Assembly: GCA_950295325.1 (NCBI GenBank)
Contig: OX485803.1
Span: forward strand, 66,913,554 to 66,977,553
Reading direction: 5' to 3'
Source: Polytrichum commune
Lineage: Eukaryota; Streptophyta; Polytrichopsida; Polytrichales; Polytrichaceae
Length of the DNA: 64,000 nucleotides
A program made the translations under genes and the position numbers. The notes under the pieces are model-generated. The model did no database searches. It saw nothing but the letters and a program-made list of their open reading frames with translations, and was not told the DNA's origin. Of this stretch, positions 1-11,681 are shown in pieces (position 1 is the stretch's first letter; every line of letters starts with the position of its first letter).

Positions 1-500
1 AGCACATAACTTAAGATACTTGAGTGTTGACAAAATTTATTTAAGAGATTTGGGGGTGTTAAGACTTGAAGCATTTGACTTAAATGATTTGAGAGTTCAA
101 GAGTTTCTTTTAGAGCTTTGAAGGTGTTTAAACTCCAATAGTACATGACTTGAGAGGCTTAAGTTTTGAGACTATAAAACGCATTTGACTTGAAAAGATC
201 TCATTGAAATGATTTGAGTGTCCTTAGACCTCTCTTGAGGTGTAATTTTTTTTTATTTGAATGATTTAAGAGTGCAAGACATTTGAGGTGAATGAAATCT
301 TATTTGAGTGATTTGAATGTTTTTCGAATTTTTTAAGGTGTAAAAATTTATATTTGAATAATTTGAGAGTGTAAGGCATTTGAGGTGAAGAAGATCTTAT
401 TTGAGTGATTTGAATGTCCTAAGAACTTTCACAAAATATAGAAGATCTGACTTGAGATATTTGAGAATGTAAGGCATTTAGGGTGACAAATATATTATTT
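1..500. repeat. Degenerate tandem repeat, ~97-110-bp period
   Basis: A GCATTTGA-type motif recurs at about 71, 181, 279, 376 and 474, giving spacings of 110, 98, 97 and 98 bp. Each is followed by a block resembling TTTGAGTGATTTGAATGT. About five diverged units are visible and the array may continue off the left edge. It lies directly upstream of the copia gag start, so it could be a remnant of that element's leader or LTR, but no LTR partner was found downstream. Confidence 0.6.
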
Positions 501-530
501 GAGTGTTTTGAACATATATTTGAACATACG

Positions 531-1110
531 ATGGCATCATTTGAAAGCGAGGCCACTAGAATCATTAAAAATTCAATGAAGGGAAGTTCAATTTTTGGAA
601 GTTTAAATTCAAAATGTTGTTGGCATTCATGGATCTTTGAGATATTATGGATGGATCCGAGGGACCTCTACCATCCAAAGCGATCCCAAAGTGTTAAAGG
701 AGTACCAAAGACGTGTAAAGAAGGTCATGTCCATCATCGACCTCAACTTGGTGGACAACTAACATGTACACATCAAAAGTTGCAAAGGACCTACGAATTC
801 ATAAAAGACCCTTTGCAATATTTATGAGACAAAGAATTTTTATAACATCCTTTTCATTCGCCGCAAGTTTTTCACGTGGAAGATGCAAGAGGGCGACTAC
901 TTGTTAGACCACGTCAACAAGGTCAAGGGTCTTGCGAATTAAGTCCTTGTTTGGAGGTACTCGTGAGAGACGAAGACATTGTTATGACCTTGCCTTGCTC
1001 GAGAGCTTGCCGGCATCGTTCAAAAAATTGATCATTGCCATGAAGACAATGTCAATGGAAAAACTTACAATGGACTACGTGACGGCGCGTTTGATATATG
1101 AGATATGAGG
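531..1110 (+). pseudogene. copia gag-like region, frameshifted
   Basis: An ATG at 531 opens MASFESEATRI, the kind of start seen in plant copia gag proteins. Gag-like peptides then continue in shifting frames: the frame from 483 stops at 825-827, and later pieces (DHVNKVK around 918-938, LTMDYVTARL around 1065-1094) lie in other frames. A decayed CCHC zinc-knuckle-like stretch (YSWK...HKHW..) may sit at about 1165-1215 but lacks clear cysteines. Gag would package element RNA; this copy cannot encode it. Confidence 0.65.
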
Positions 1111-1255
1111 AGACTAAGGCCTATAGGCTAATGTGTTTATAAACTAAAAAAATCATAAAAAATAGAGACTTGGTATTCATGGAAGATGACATAAGCATTG
1201 GAAACACTTTGAAGATTCGTCTAAGTGGGAGAAATGAAGGCCTACGACGGTTGTT

Positions 1256-3098
1256 GTGAACAAATATTCCAAATCATTTTCTTGTATTGATGGTGAGGAG
1301 CACGAGGAGCACAAGGAGCAAGTGGGAGATCACTTGGTTACAAATGAGGAGGCAATTGAAATTTCGGCGGATAATAATGGCCGCGTTGAGAGATTTGGCA
1401 CGGATGAAAGATATCCTAAGAGGGAGCGACGTCCGCCTGGAAGGTGGTGGAAGAATCACATTCTATCCCAACACGGCGAAGAACGGGCCAATATAGTATT
1501 GTTGGATGATCCTTTGAAATTGTGTGAAGCGTTGAGATCCAAACATACAAGCAAGTAGGAGGCCGCAATGCAAAAAGAGTACGACTCGCTCATGGCCAAC
1601 GGTACGTGGAAACGGACCAAGCTTCCAAATGATCGCAAAAGTGTAGGATGCAAATGTGTGTTCCGCACCAAAAAGAATGCATTGGGTGAAATTGTTAGAT
1701 ATATAGCACGGTTAGTAGCAAAGGGATATTCTCAAGTGGCCGGAGTGGATTTTAATGAGACCTTTGCTCCTGTGGCCAATTTTATTATTAATAGATGCAT
1801 ATCCACATTAAAAACGGCCATGAGTTGGGAGATTCACCAAATTAATTTAAAAACAACGTTTTTGAATGGAAATTTATATGGATCAATTGGAGGGTTTCGT
1901 ATAAGAGGGGAAAGAAGATCTAGTGTGCAAACTCAAAAAAGCTTTGTACGGGCTCAAGCAATTGCCAAGGACATGGTACCACCGTATCGACTCATTCTTC
2001 ATTAATGAGGGTTTTTGTAGGAGCCAAACGGATCATTCGTTGTATGTCAAACAAATGGATGAATATTTGTTGCTGACAATCCTCTTCGTAGATGATTTGA
2101 TCATATTGGCAAGCAATGTAACCCAATTAAAGTGGCTCAAATCGGAGCTCGAGAAGGAATTTGAGATGAGCGATCTTGGATAATTACATTATTGCCTAGG
2201 AATGAAATTTGAGAGGAATGGAGAAGCCCGTATCATTATCATAAACCAAAAGAGCTACATCGAAGAGATCCTGAAGCATTTTAACATGGAAGAATGCAAA
2301 CCGGTTGGAACTCCGTTCGATGTGAATTCTAAATTGTTAAAACTTTCGAATGAGGAATTTTTGAATATGCAAAGGGAAATGAAAGGTGTTCCATACAAGG
2401 TTGGAGTAAGATTTCTCATGTTTGCAATGGTGGCCACGAGGGTCGATATTGCATTTGCGGTAAGTACACTGAGCCAATTCATGTCGAAGGCCGGTCCACC
2501 GCATTGGATGGCCATAAAATGCATCATGAGGTATTTGAAAGGCACTTTGGACTTCAAATTATGCCTCGGAGGCAAGGATATTTTTTTAAGAGGTTTTTGT
2601 GATGTGGGTTGGACGGGAGATGCAAATGATTGGCGACCCATCACAGGATAAGTATTTTCTGTTGGCGTTGGAGTCATTTCGTGAAAATGCAAGAAACAAC
2701 CAACCATTGCATTATCTACGATAGAGGTGGAACACATGGGTACTAGCCATTATACTAAGGAAGCGATTTGGCTTCAGCGACTTTTGGCGGATGTGGGATA
2801 TGTGCGAGGACCAACATCCATCATGTGTGATAATCAAGGATGCATAGCACTTGCAAAGAATCCCACACACCATTCTCACATTAAATATATCGATGTACAA
2901 CATCACTTCATTAGAGAGAAACTAGAAAAATAAGAGATATGTTTGAAGTATTGTCCTACAGAGGATATGATAGCGGATGTGCTAACCAAACCACTTGTAA
3001 AGGATAGGCATCAAACATTAACAAAGACAATGGGTTTAGAAGCCTTTGACTACTTGCAAAGTGAGAGTGTAAAAGGTAGAGCATTAGATTGCTCATAG
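1256..3098 (+). pseudogene. copia pol remnant: RT and RNase H
   Basis: The frame from 1256 gives the integrase-RT linker (KRERRPPGRWW), an in-frame stop at 1556-1558, then RT (AMQKEYDSLMANGTW; RLVAKGYSQVAGVDFNETFAPVA). A frameshift near 1880-1923 moves RT into another frame, which carries YGLK and the polymerase motif FVDD at 2085-2096 (usual YVDD). Stops at 2181-2183, 2649-2651, 2682-2684 and 2931-2933 interrupt the rest; the frame is otherwise kept. RNase H is seen as GFCDVGW (about 2595) and CDNQGCIALAKN (about 2827), then ADVLTKP near 2972 and the final TAG at 3096-3098. Most stops are single-base changes at conserved codons. Nonfunctional. Confidence 0.88.
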
Positions 3099-5003
3099 TT
3101 AATAAAAATATAAAGGAAGAAGCATGAGAAAGAATAAGGTTAGAATAAGGCTACCATGCTAGTCCGAAGAGGGATACGAGTTATTCCATATTGTTTGTGT
3201 GAACCAATGAAGAGAAGAAAAACAATAAAAAACAAAACAAGGAGAACATGAGACCATCTCACTTCAAGTATTGTTCATATGCCTTTGTATAGGTGTCCAT
3301 GCTTGTGCAATCTTATCTCCTATTGATTCCAATAAATCTAACTCCCTCCTTTCATAGTAGAAAAACAACCTTGATGGACGTACTTGCTGAGCAAAAAATT
3401 GGAGCTATATTGAAGGCATGATCAAGGTATCATGCTATACCAAGGTTCAAGAATCTTTTGCATGAATTTTTGGATATGTTGAGCAAAGTGACATCCATTC
3501 TCCGCAGTGTTCCATCAACATATTTTAGCATTACTTTCATCACAAATTTGACAAAACATTCCTTTGATTTTTCATTCAAAACATTTTATTTAAAACACCA
3601 TGGAAGATTGTCATGATACTTTTTCTTAGCATGCAATAATGTACGTCACATTCATATAGCATTAACACTATCATGTGTTGGACGAGGTTTTGGCATTTTT
3701 CATCATGTTGTTTAAATTCCTAAACAATTTTAGTATTATTGTGTATCTTTTCTTTAAATTGTGTGATATTCAAACATCAATATATACTATTTTTAGGCTA
3801 CTTTGTGTTTGGTTGAGTCAAGAAGAATGACTTTGTAACACCATAAGTATCTATCAAAAAGTCACATCACAATATACATTCACATTGTATGTTCTCGAAA
3901 TATTGTATGTACCGAAGAGCCCAAATCAAGATCCAAAAACATATAGGGGTTCAGGTTTTTGCACACCTTAATTAGTGGGCTAGAGGCTAGCATTCTCCAA
4001 CATTTTTGATACTACGTTTTTTTTGGGGGGAGGGGGTTGGGGGGATCTTTGACATGCATGTGGCCTTTTTTCTTTGGATTTTTTGTTGGGCTTTTTTTTA
4101 GGCAAGAACGGTTAAGATCACCATCACCATGATCACAACCACCAAGTCTTCCAATGTACTCATATATTTTAGTTTTGAAAACAAATGTGGCAGCCCACAA
4201 AAGAAATGATCAATTTTTTTTTTATAGATAAATGCATATGGACTCTTCTATACAATGAGTATAAGAATTTCTCAAACTATAACAAATTATAACACTTCAT
4301 GTTGCATTAGAATGCATTACAAACTTTAAATGTAACATGCACCCATATAATTAGGGTGTTGCATACATGGGACCATGAGAATCAATTTCTTGAATTTTTA
4401 AGGTGGATGTATAAGGTGTGTGGGCCTTATGTGGTTGCTCTTCTTGATCGGACACCTAGGTGTCCATATTTGTCATGTGAGTGGGATTTGAGTTGTACCC
4501 GTAGCCCTACATGGCAAGGCTCTTAGTGAAGAATGGACACCAGAAAATATATGTTATGATGCGATAAACACCATTCTAGGTTCAACAATCAACACAAGTG
4601 GGAAAGAGCTTATATGATCATCACTTAAAAGAGAGAGAAATCTCACTTTGACCTCTTATAAACTTTAACATCTAATCTTTGATTTTGAAACTTGTCAACA
4701 CAATCTTTGTGCTTAGCAAATTTTGGCCGGATGAGGCCATTCCTAGCTTAATCCAACAACCAAATCTATATGTGAAGTTGAGAATGCCCACACTGTCTAT
4801 CATTATTTAGCTCGCATTGCAAATTTTCAAGTGAGTAATTATCATGTCAAAAAACAACTACTAGTGATGTATAATATAATATTTTTATTTAAATAAGAAG
4901 CATACTGTGATATATGGATGAAAATATTGAAAGATATATAACTCTATGACATCAATTGGAGAATTCTAATGTGGATTCAGCATCTGGTCATTTAACATAA
5001 TCA
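3099..5003. other. AT-rich intergenic DNA, no gene seen
   Basis: Downstream of the copia remnant. No coding frame resembles a protein and no paired terminal repeats were found. A G-rich patch (4024-4043) is the only compositional oddity. TTTTGCAG at 5004-5011 looks like a splice acceptor just before the transporter relic. Confidence 0.6.
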
Positions 5004-5011
5004 TTTTGCAG

Positions 5012-6956
5012 TGAAAACTTGTGATGAATGGACTCCAATGTTTTGGTGCAGCAGGTGTATGAGTCATTGTTGTATTCATCGTGGTTATGCTTGTCTTGTG
5101 AGATTCATAGTGCAGCATGTCAAGCCTTCGTGGAAGAGGTGGTGGCAGTGTTCAAGATTGAAGTCTTCAATGCCCTTCAAACGCGATTTGGCCCTTCAAA
5201 ATATACCTCTCTCAAAACAACTCTTCAAAACACAACCCCAAATTGAAAATGAAGACGTCACTTGAAGTCCTCAATATAATTTGCCCGCCACAAGAACCAA
5301 CAGGCGTAGGATATTGTCACTACAAGAAGTGAAATTAGATGGTTGATTCTTAATTCTTCACATTGTATTGGAAACATGTATCATATAATTCATGCACAAA
5401 TTTAATATGAGCTTTGTATTTCATTTCTATATTCTTGGATTGACGTCTTGGATTGAAATTTGAGAGCCCTTCAAAATGAAACTCATACGAGGGCTTCAAT
5501 CTTGAACACTGGGTGGTGGAGTTAGTGGAATTACAAACCCTATACAACGGCCTTGTCGGCCTCCCCGGGAGCATGGCTATCCACGGAGCGAAGGAAACGT
5601 CTCACGATAGCCGTTGAGCTTGTGGCCAACCCTTGAATAATCTTGATGGACAAGCCAACTTCAGGAATGGATGCTCTAGCAGCCGCTATAGTTATGCAAA
5701 TGGTTCGCAACACTGTGGGCACGAGGAGAACAGTTGTGTGCACTATTAACCAACCTAGCATCGACATCTTTGAGTCTTTTGATGAGCCTCTCCTTCTCAA
5801 ATGCGGCGGTGAAGTTATATATGCGGGTGCCCTCGGAGAATACTCACGGGACCTCATTTCGTATTTCGCCAACATTGAAGGCATGCCTTTGGTAACCCAT
5901 GGATGCAACCCGCGGCGTGGATGTTGGAGGTCACGGCCCCCACCTTAGAAACGAAGCTCAGAGTGAACTTCACACAGATTTTAAATTCCGACTCGGAGTT
6001 GAACAAAAGGAAGCGAATCATGATCAAGGAATTGACGGTTCGGAATCCTGGCTCCCAAGATTTGAACTTCCCGAACGGTTCTCGCAACCCATGATGGTGC
6101 AATTCCAGGCTTGTTTGTGGAAACAAAACCTCACGTATTGGCGGAGCCCGTATTACAACGCAGTGCGGTTTTTCTTCACAATTATCGTCGCGATCTTAGT
6201 TTGGATCCATTTTTTGGAACATTGAAATGAAACGACCAACCCAACAAAATGTACAAAATGTACAAAATGTGATGGGTGTATTAATGCTTCCGTATTATAT
6301 TTGGGCGTCAACCATGCTTCGAGTGTGCAACCTATAGTTTATGTGGAAATATCGGTATTCTATCGAAAACAAGCAGCCGGGATATATGCGCCTCTACCAT
6401 ATGCACTCGTGCAAGGGTCAATTGAAATCCCTTATACTGTATTTTCATGCAAACAATTAGTGTATGGTGTCATCACCTATGCCATGATCCATTTCGAATG
6501 GAAAGCCATCAAATTCTTTGTGGTATCTCCTTTTCATGTTCCTCACTTTTCACGTATTTCACATTCTGAGGCATGATGGCTGTAGGCTTAACCCCCAACG
6601 AGCAGCTCACTGCCGTGACTTCATCGGGTTTTTATTCTCTTTGGAACCTTTTCTCAGGCTTCTTGATATCGAACGCAAAAATGCCCAAGTGGTGGGTTGG
6701 GTTTTACTGGATTTGTCCCATGGCATGGATGCTCCATGGCTAAACTTAATCGCAACTGGGTGACGTCGATACACCCTTCTACGCCGCCGGTTTTGGTGCC
6801 CAAATCACAGTGAAGGACTTCATCACAAGCTACTTGGGATACCATTACGATTGGTTGAGTTACGCGGTGGTAGTTTGCATTTCCTTTGTCGGGATTTTTT
6901 ATTTTCCAAAATCGGTGAACATGGTACTTTATAACCAGCAAGTGGAGAGTGGATGA
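5012..6956 (+). pseudogene. PDR-type ABC transporter (ABCG) 3'-half pseudogene
   Basis: Only the second nucleotide-binding domain and second membrane domain are present. In order: VYESLLYSSWL (about 5056), FVEEVVELVEL split by a MITE, signature LSTE.RKRLTIAVELVANP (about 5577-5635) ending in TGA, Walker [10 protein letters not shown]-loop, [104 protein letters not shown] and a C-terminal helix ending at TGA 6954-6956. Family members are plasma-membrane exporters. Here the catalytic Glu is Lys (AAG 5652-5654) and the switch His is Asn (about 5748). Frameshifts occur near 5905, 6085 and 6225. A 9-bp duplication (GTACAAAAT) lies near 6250. Without the MITE it reads about 1.45 kb with no obvious intron. 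Confidence 0.88.
5146..5511. mobile_element. hAT-like MITE inside the PDR exon, 8-bp TSD
   Basis: The 366-bp insert begins CAGTGTTCAAGATTGAAG (5146-5163) and ends with its exact reverse complement (5494-5511): 18-bp perfect terminal inverted repeats. It is flanked by perfect 8-bp direct repeats GGTGGTGG at 5138-5145 and 5512-5519. The 8-bp duplication and CAGTG terminus fit non-autonomous hAT elements. Subterminal CCCTTCAAA motifs occur near both ends. Removing the insert and one duplication copy joins the conserved transporter frame (VEEVV to ELVELQ), so the element hit coding sequence. No transposase is encoded. Confidence 0.9.
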
Positions 6957-9148
6957 CAGGTTGTGATGTCTTACAACGAGACATACACCTACTCAAGCCA
7001 TTTATGGAGCAAAACCGATCTACTCTTGGGCAAAACCAGAAGAATTTATGGATAAAGTGCTCTATGCGTGGCTAGACGAGTACATAAGGGAAGTCACTGC
7101 AAGTGTTTCCCACTTAAATGAGCGATGGTTATGTACATTCATTGACTGTCACCAAATTTGTTAACAATGAACTGATGAAGGATACATCGGACTCCAGTGA
7201 TCCTCTCCTTGATTTGAGGATCACTCTATGTCAGAGATTTGGTTTGTCAAATTACACATTTTGCTTCATACAACCCTTTCGTAAGCCCCATGTAAGTTGC
7301 ATATTAACTCTTCCAAAGTTTCTTGTCAATGTTTTCTATCTTGTTAAGAAAGGCATCCACATCCAGTTTTGTTTCAATGTGATTACACGTTTAAAATATT
7401 CATAGTTTTGTGGTTGTTGAGTTTCAAATTCTCAACTTCAAATAAAACGATTTCTGTCCTAAAGAGTATAGCATGCACAACGATTGTGCAAATTCATATC
7501 ACAATTCTTGTTGCAAAGTTTTTTGGATTCGCTCCTAGGCAGTCAGTGTTGTGAAGTTTTATATGAGCTTGCAATCTTTGCACAGTTCGACTAATTGCAA
7601 ACTTGGGGAAAAGGTTTAAATGAAATGTAATGGACTATCTGCAGGGCTGGAGTCTCAAGATTTCTCGAGTTGCATCTTGAATACTTAGTAGGACACGAGA
7701 CTAACTGCAAAACGTACCATGTTTGTATTGTAAAGCAAGTTTTTGTGTTCAATACATTGATTAAATTGGAGGAAATTGAGCAAGAAATAGGGTCCCACAT
7801 TCGCCAAAATGAAAATGATCCACATGGATAGTTGATATCTGCATGATGAGAAGACTTGGGCCAATTAGAGAAATAACTGGGAATTTTAGAAATGTGCCAA
7901 ACCACAATGATCCATTTAGCAACAAATGAGACACGGTTGAGTCTTCACTTACACCCTAAAGACTCACTTGTAAGTTGTGTTTAGGGCCTTAGATGAAACT
8001 TTGAAAGATGGAATGAATCAACATTTTGCCAAATATTGTATTTGATGCATGATTGCAAGGTTAGTGGAGCATCCATGTGTGTCAACTATTAATTTTGAAG
8101 AGGGTGCCAACTCTTAGTAAACATTCACGTGTGGTAACATTTAAATATAGTATGATATTTTAAATCATCTAGATAAATATGGATCTAGTCTACTCAACAT
8201 GTATGAAAAAAAATAAAAAATAAAAGACATTGCATGGGTGGACATTGATAGAATGGAGAGTCCAGGTGGGGTTCAAATTTGAAAAAAATTGTGCAATATA
8301 TATTGTCCAATGTAAGTTACATTTACGGTGATGTTCACAGGGCATAGTTTGTGTTCACTTCCCTATGCTTGGACATCACATTTGTGATTTGAAATAATAA
8401 TTCCATCGTTTAAATTATTATTTTTAAATAATTAAAAAAGCATCACTCAACATACATGAGCACACATAAATATGAAGCAAAATGACTCTATGTCCATTTT
8501 GCTTCATTTTGCTTCATCTATCTCCAACCTTTAAAAACTTTGCATTGGGACAACGACAATATCTTAAGCATTTAGGAGTTAAATATATGTTAATTGAAGA
8601 AACAATGTAATAGTTCTACATAATATTTGAAACCTCATAATTGCATAGTTAGCATGTAAGTTTCTCATTAGTTTCAATCAAGTTATCAAATGAGCATTTT
8701 TGTTTTCCTTCTTTTGATAGCTTACTTAGGGGCTTCATGGGGTTTTGACCGGACCTTTGACTTGGATACTAAGCAAATGGCCCACACTACTCTTTCTGTC
8801 TTTGTTCCTTCTCCTTATTAATCCCATCAAACCCTCTACTATGCAGATCCTTGGTTTTATTCCTCTTTGGTTATCGGTGCCAAAGGTATATAGAGCACCT
8901 ATAAAATGGGACAATAGCATGTGGGCAAAGACACTCCTTATGCATGCTTAATGATCTCCAGGAGCTAGTGTCTACTTCTATCAAAATTGGCTAAAATTCT
9001 TCATGATCGCAACAAGAGCTATGCTCATTCTTGTCAACCAACCCTAGAATATTAGTCAAACACATTTAGCGTCCTTGAGCCCCAAAACATCATTAAAAAA
9101 ACTCAGTATTCCAGAATAACAAATAATGTTTGTCTTTGAATCTATAAA
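6957..9148. other. Intergenic, no recognisable gene
   Basis: Short frames just after the transporter (7028-7180, including AKPEEFMDKVLYAWLDEYIRE) look mildly protein-like but match nothing I know. The rest is AT-rich with no paired repeats seen. Confidence 0.5.
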
Positions 9149-9156
9149 GACATGAA

Positions 9157-9446
9157 CTCGGGGGGTTCACTGGCGAAAATCATGGAACAACGTGCGATAA
9201 AAAATAGGGTCCAATATATTCATTGTAGATAAATTTTGTAAAAAATGTACATGTAAAATAGGGGATTTTAAAATAGTGAAACATGTTTACATGTAAAATT
9301 CCATCACATATAATATTTTTAGGCTTTTTACATGTAAAATACCATCACCTTATAATCTTTTTTGCAAGGTAATACCCCCCCCCCCCCAATAAATAGGTCC
9401 CGAATGCACGTGTATGCAAAATATAAGAGGGAGTGAACCCCCCGAG
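9157..9446. mobile_element. MITE with CTCGGGGGGTTCACT TIRs and 8-bp TSD
   Basis: Terminal inverted repeats CTCGGGGGGTTCACT at 9157-9171 and 9432-9446 are perfect over 15 bp. They are flanked by a perfect 8-bp duplication GACATGAA (9149-9156, 9447-9454). Near each end lies a similar ACGTGC motif (ACGTGCGATAAAA on the left). No coding. The 8-bp duplication suggests hAT or another superfamily with that footprint. The same family recurs at 38207-38615. Confidence 0.88.
9375..9388. repeat. Poly-C tract (14)
   Basis: Fourteen consecutive C inside the MITE at 9157-9446; one of eight such tracts of 12 or more in the window. Confidence 0.95.
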
Positions 9447-9454
9447 GACATGAA

Positions 9455-10547
9455 TCACTCACATAAAAATCATAAGAATCACAAAATCTTGCATGTGGTG
9501 TACAATTTTCTTTAGGGACAAATAATTAACAAAGTGAGGATCCTCAAAGAAACAACAACCGGAAGATTCATGGGTTTCAAATTGACCCCTCAAGGCCAAA
9601 AATCATAAAATTAGATACATCCTACACAATATAGAACAAGTGTATATTTGGGTTCATTGGTTGAGGGGAAAATAATCCATGAAATTCCCATACGATGTAG
9701 CAAACTCATTGTAGAGTTTTAAATTTTGGGTTGCATTTAGCAAAATCCTTTCATAGACGACAATTTGTCTATGCACATAGATGTTTTGATGAATGCGTTC
9801 TTCCAAAAAGAGTTGTTGTTTGAAAAGACGCGTCCCATCATGATTCTCACAATTCTTCATTCAAGAGTTCATCATCAAATTTCCTTTGATTCCAAATCAC
9901 ATAATCCAACCATCCTAGAACCATTTCAATGTTAGGAACAACCAATACATTACTTGAAGAATTTGATGTTAGTGGAAAATTGCGATCAACAAAGCTTGTG
10001 TGCAGGGAGGAATTTCATGTGGTTGATGGTAATGTTTTTTGTAGATATGTAGAAACTTATATTTCTCCACTACCAAAGTTGAGTGAAGTGTAATGAGGTT
10101 ACCACATTTAATCCAACCTAGACATGATATAGATTTTGTAGCACTGAAAGCAAATGCAAAACGATTACACTCATAAAGAAGGTCTTAAAAGTTACATATT
10201 ATTGGCACAAAGAGAACAAAGAACATTTACTCAGTTTTCCTAACACGTGTGTTCATTGCTCTATCAAGGATTATGAGTAGCTTGACATAGAATATATATT
10301 GACTGCTTTGAGCATTTGCAAGATCACCCAAGGTTTCCAATATTCAACACCGTAACTTCGAATAAGGTAGAACATTAAAAGTGCAAACATCATGATACCA
10401 TGTTTTCTCTTCATCTTTTCAATGTTTAAAAAGCTTAATAAAATGGTAGATTTTTATCCTACTCTAGTGTTTTTTTCATAACATGCTTTGTTCTCTCCCC
10501 CAAAACTAATTTTGATTTCTCCTTTACTTCAAGTTTGAAAGCTAGTC
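9455..10547. other. Intergenic, nothing recognised
   Basis: AT-rich DNA without convincing coding frames or paired repeats. A pyrimidine-rich patch at about 10490-10530 precedes the ATG at 10548. Confidence 0.5.
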
Positions 10548-10874
10548 ATGGAACCTATTGAGGAAAAGGTTGAAGAGTCTCCTCCACCTCCAAGTAGTGA
10601 CCAAAAGGCAGTAGAATGCTCCCCAATTGGTGACCAAAAGGCAGTAGAATGCTCTCCAATTGGTGACCTCACCATTGAAGATTTCAGGAAATTTGAAAAA
10701 AAGATTGAGATTGCACTCCGCATCTTTGTTGCGGGCAAGGATCAAAGACCGATTCCAAAGTTGTACTTGATGGGCACACGAGTTGCAGCGAGTATGAGGA
10801 GGAATATGAAAGCCAACAGGTGGTTGCTAGCATATGCAATAAGACGACATGGTCAACAAAAATGGTTGGAGTGA
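10548..10874 (+). CDS. Hypothetical 108-aa ORF with 11-residue tandem repeat
   Basis: An ATG at 10548 opens MEPIEEKVEESPPPPSSDQK. The 11-residue unit DQKAVECSPIG is then present twice in tandem (10599-10631 and 10632-10664), followed by a charged segment LTIEDFRKFEKKIEIALRIF. The N-terminus is acidic and proline-rich and the C-terminus basic. I do not recognise the family. AACAG-GTGG at about 10816-10824 could be a splice donor, so the real reading may end near residue 90 and continue in an exon I cannot find. Preservation of the frame through the repeat is the main support for coding; it may equally be a gene fragment. Confidence 0.35.
   Translation: MEPIEEKVEESPPPPSSDQKAVECSPIGDQKAVECSPIGDLTIEDFRKFEKKIEIALRIFVAGKDQRPIPKLYLMGTRVAASMRRNMKANRWLLAYAIRRHGQQKWLE
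10599..10664 (+). repeat. 33-bp in-frame tandem duplication
   Basis: Two copies of a 33-bp unit starting GACCAAAAGGCAGTAGAATG, with a single silent difference (TCC/TCT, both Ser). The array keeps the frame of the surrounding ORF. Confidence 0.95.
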
Positions 10875-11679
10875 TGAGTCAATATTTGCAAAAGGGAAAT
10901 GAGCATGGTCACGATATAGGGTTTTTCCCCATGCAAGCAATAGATCCATAGCAAAATGACACGGAAAAGTACAACCCAAACCACCCAACAAGGATTCACA
11001 CATGCACCCCATCTTCAATTTTAATAGAACTTAGTCATTATCGATATAGGTTTTTGAAAAAGTTATGATATGGTCAAAGACAAGTTGGAAAGGTTGAAGC
11101 ACGACGGGTTCGGGAACGTTGGGTGAAGGAAATAGCACATCAAGATGCCAAACTATGTCATATTATGATGATTTTTACATGGATTCATACCCTTGGTTAG
11201 GAATAGCATTCACATTGCAATACATAAACATGAGTCCTTAGTAGTTGTTGGAACCCATTGACCTATACTTAGGTTTACTTCGTGTCTAGTATCATTTGCA
11301 AGTGTTCAACCACCTAGCAAAACTTAAAGAGAACACTTTGGTTATAATTCAGGTTCTTAAAGATACCCTCATACACATGGGCCCACCTTAGCACTAGATG
11401 CCCTCTTTAGGATACATTGGTTTCTTCCATCTTGGTTGAAACATGATAATATTCTTGCAAAGAAATAGACGGGCATTCTCACAAATGGATTTGTTTGTTA
11501 TCAATGTCAAAAAATTTAGCAACCCTACACCCAATATTAACATTGCCCCAAACCTAGCCTAAAACCCCGAAGAAGTCATGTGTTGTTACCACATTAATTA
11601 AGACCTTAAAGAAGACTACATGAATATGACATTGCAACAACTTTAACCTTGTAAGCAATATTTTGCAAAGGTTGCAACA
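10875..11679. other. Intergenic, nothing recognised
   Basis: No coding frame or paired repeat was recognised between the hypothetical ORF and the next MITE. Confidence 0.5.
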
Positions 11680-11681
11680 TA

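Larger units (their letters stand above)
531..3098 (+). mobile_element. Ty1/copia retrotransposon remnant, internally deleted
   Basis: Gag-like sequence (531-1110) is followed within about 150 bp by the linker that normally precedes reverse transcriptase, then RT and RNase H to a terminal stop at 3096-3098. The protease and integrase modules, normally 1.5 kb or more between gag and RT in Ty1/copia, are missing, so this copy has an internal deletion. No tRNA-primer site, polypurine tract or paired LTRs could be recognised on either side. Frameshifts and stops in every module show it is dead. The gag-RT order with integrase expected upstream of RT is the copia (not gypsy) arrangement. Confidence 0.85.

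Noticed and set aside
3099-3400. 3' LTR of the copia element
   Set aside because: No matching sequence upstream of gag and no TG...CA-bounded direct repeat could be found.
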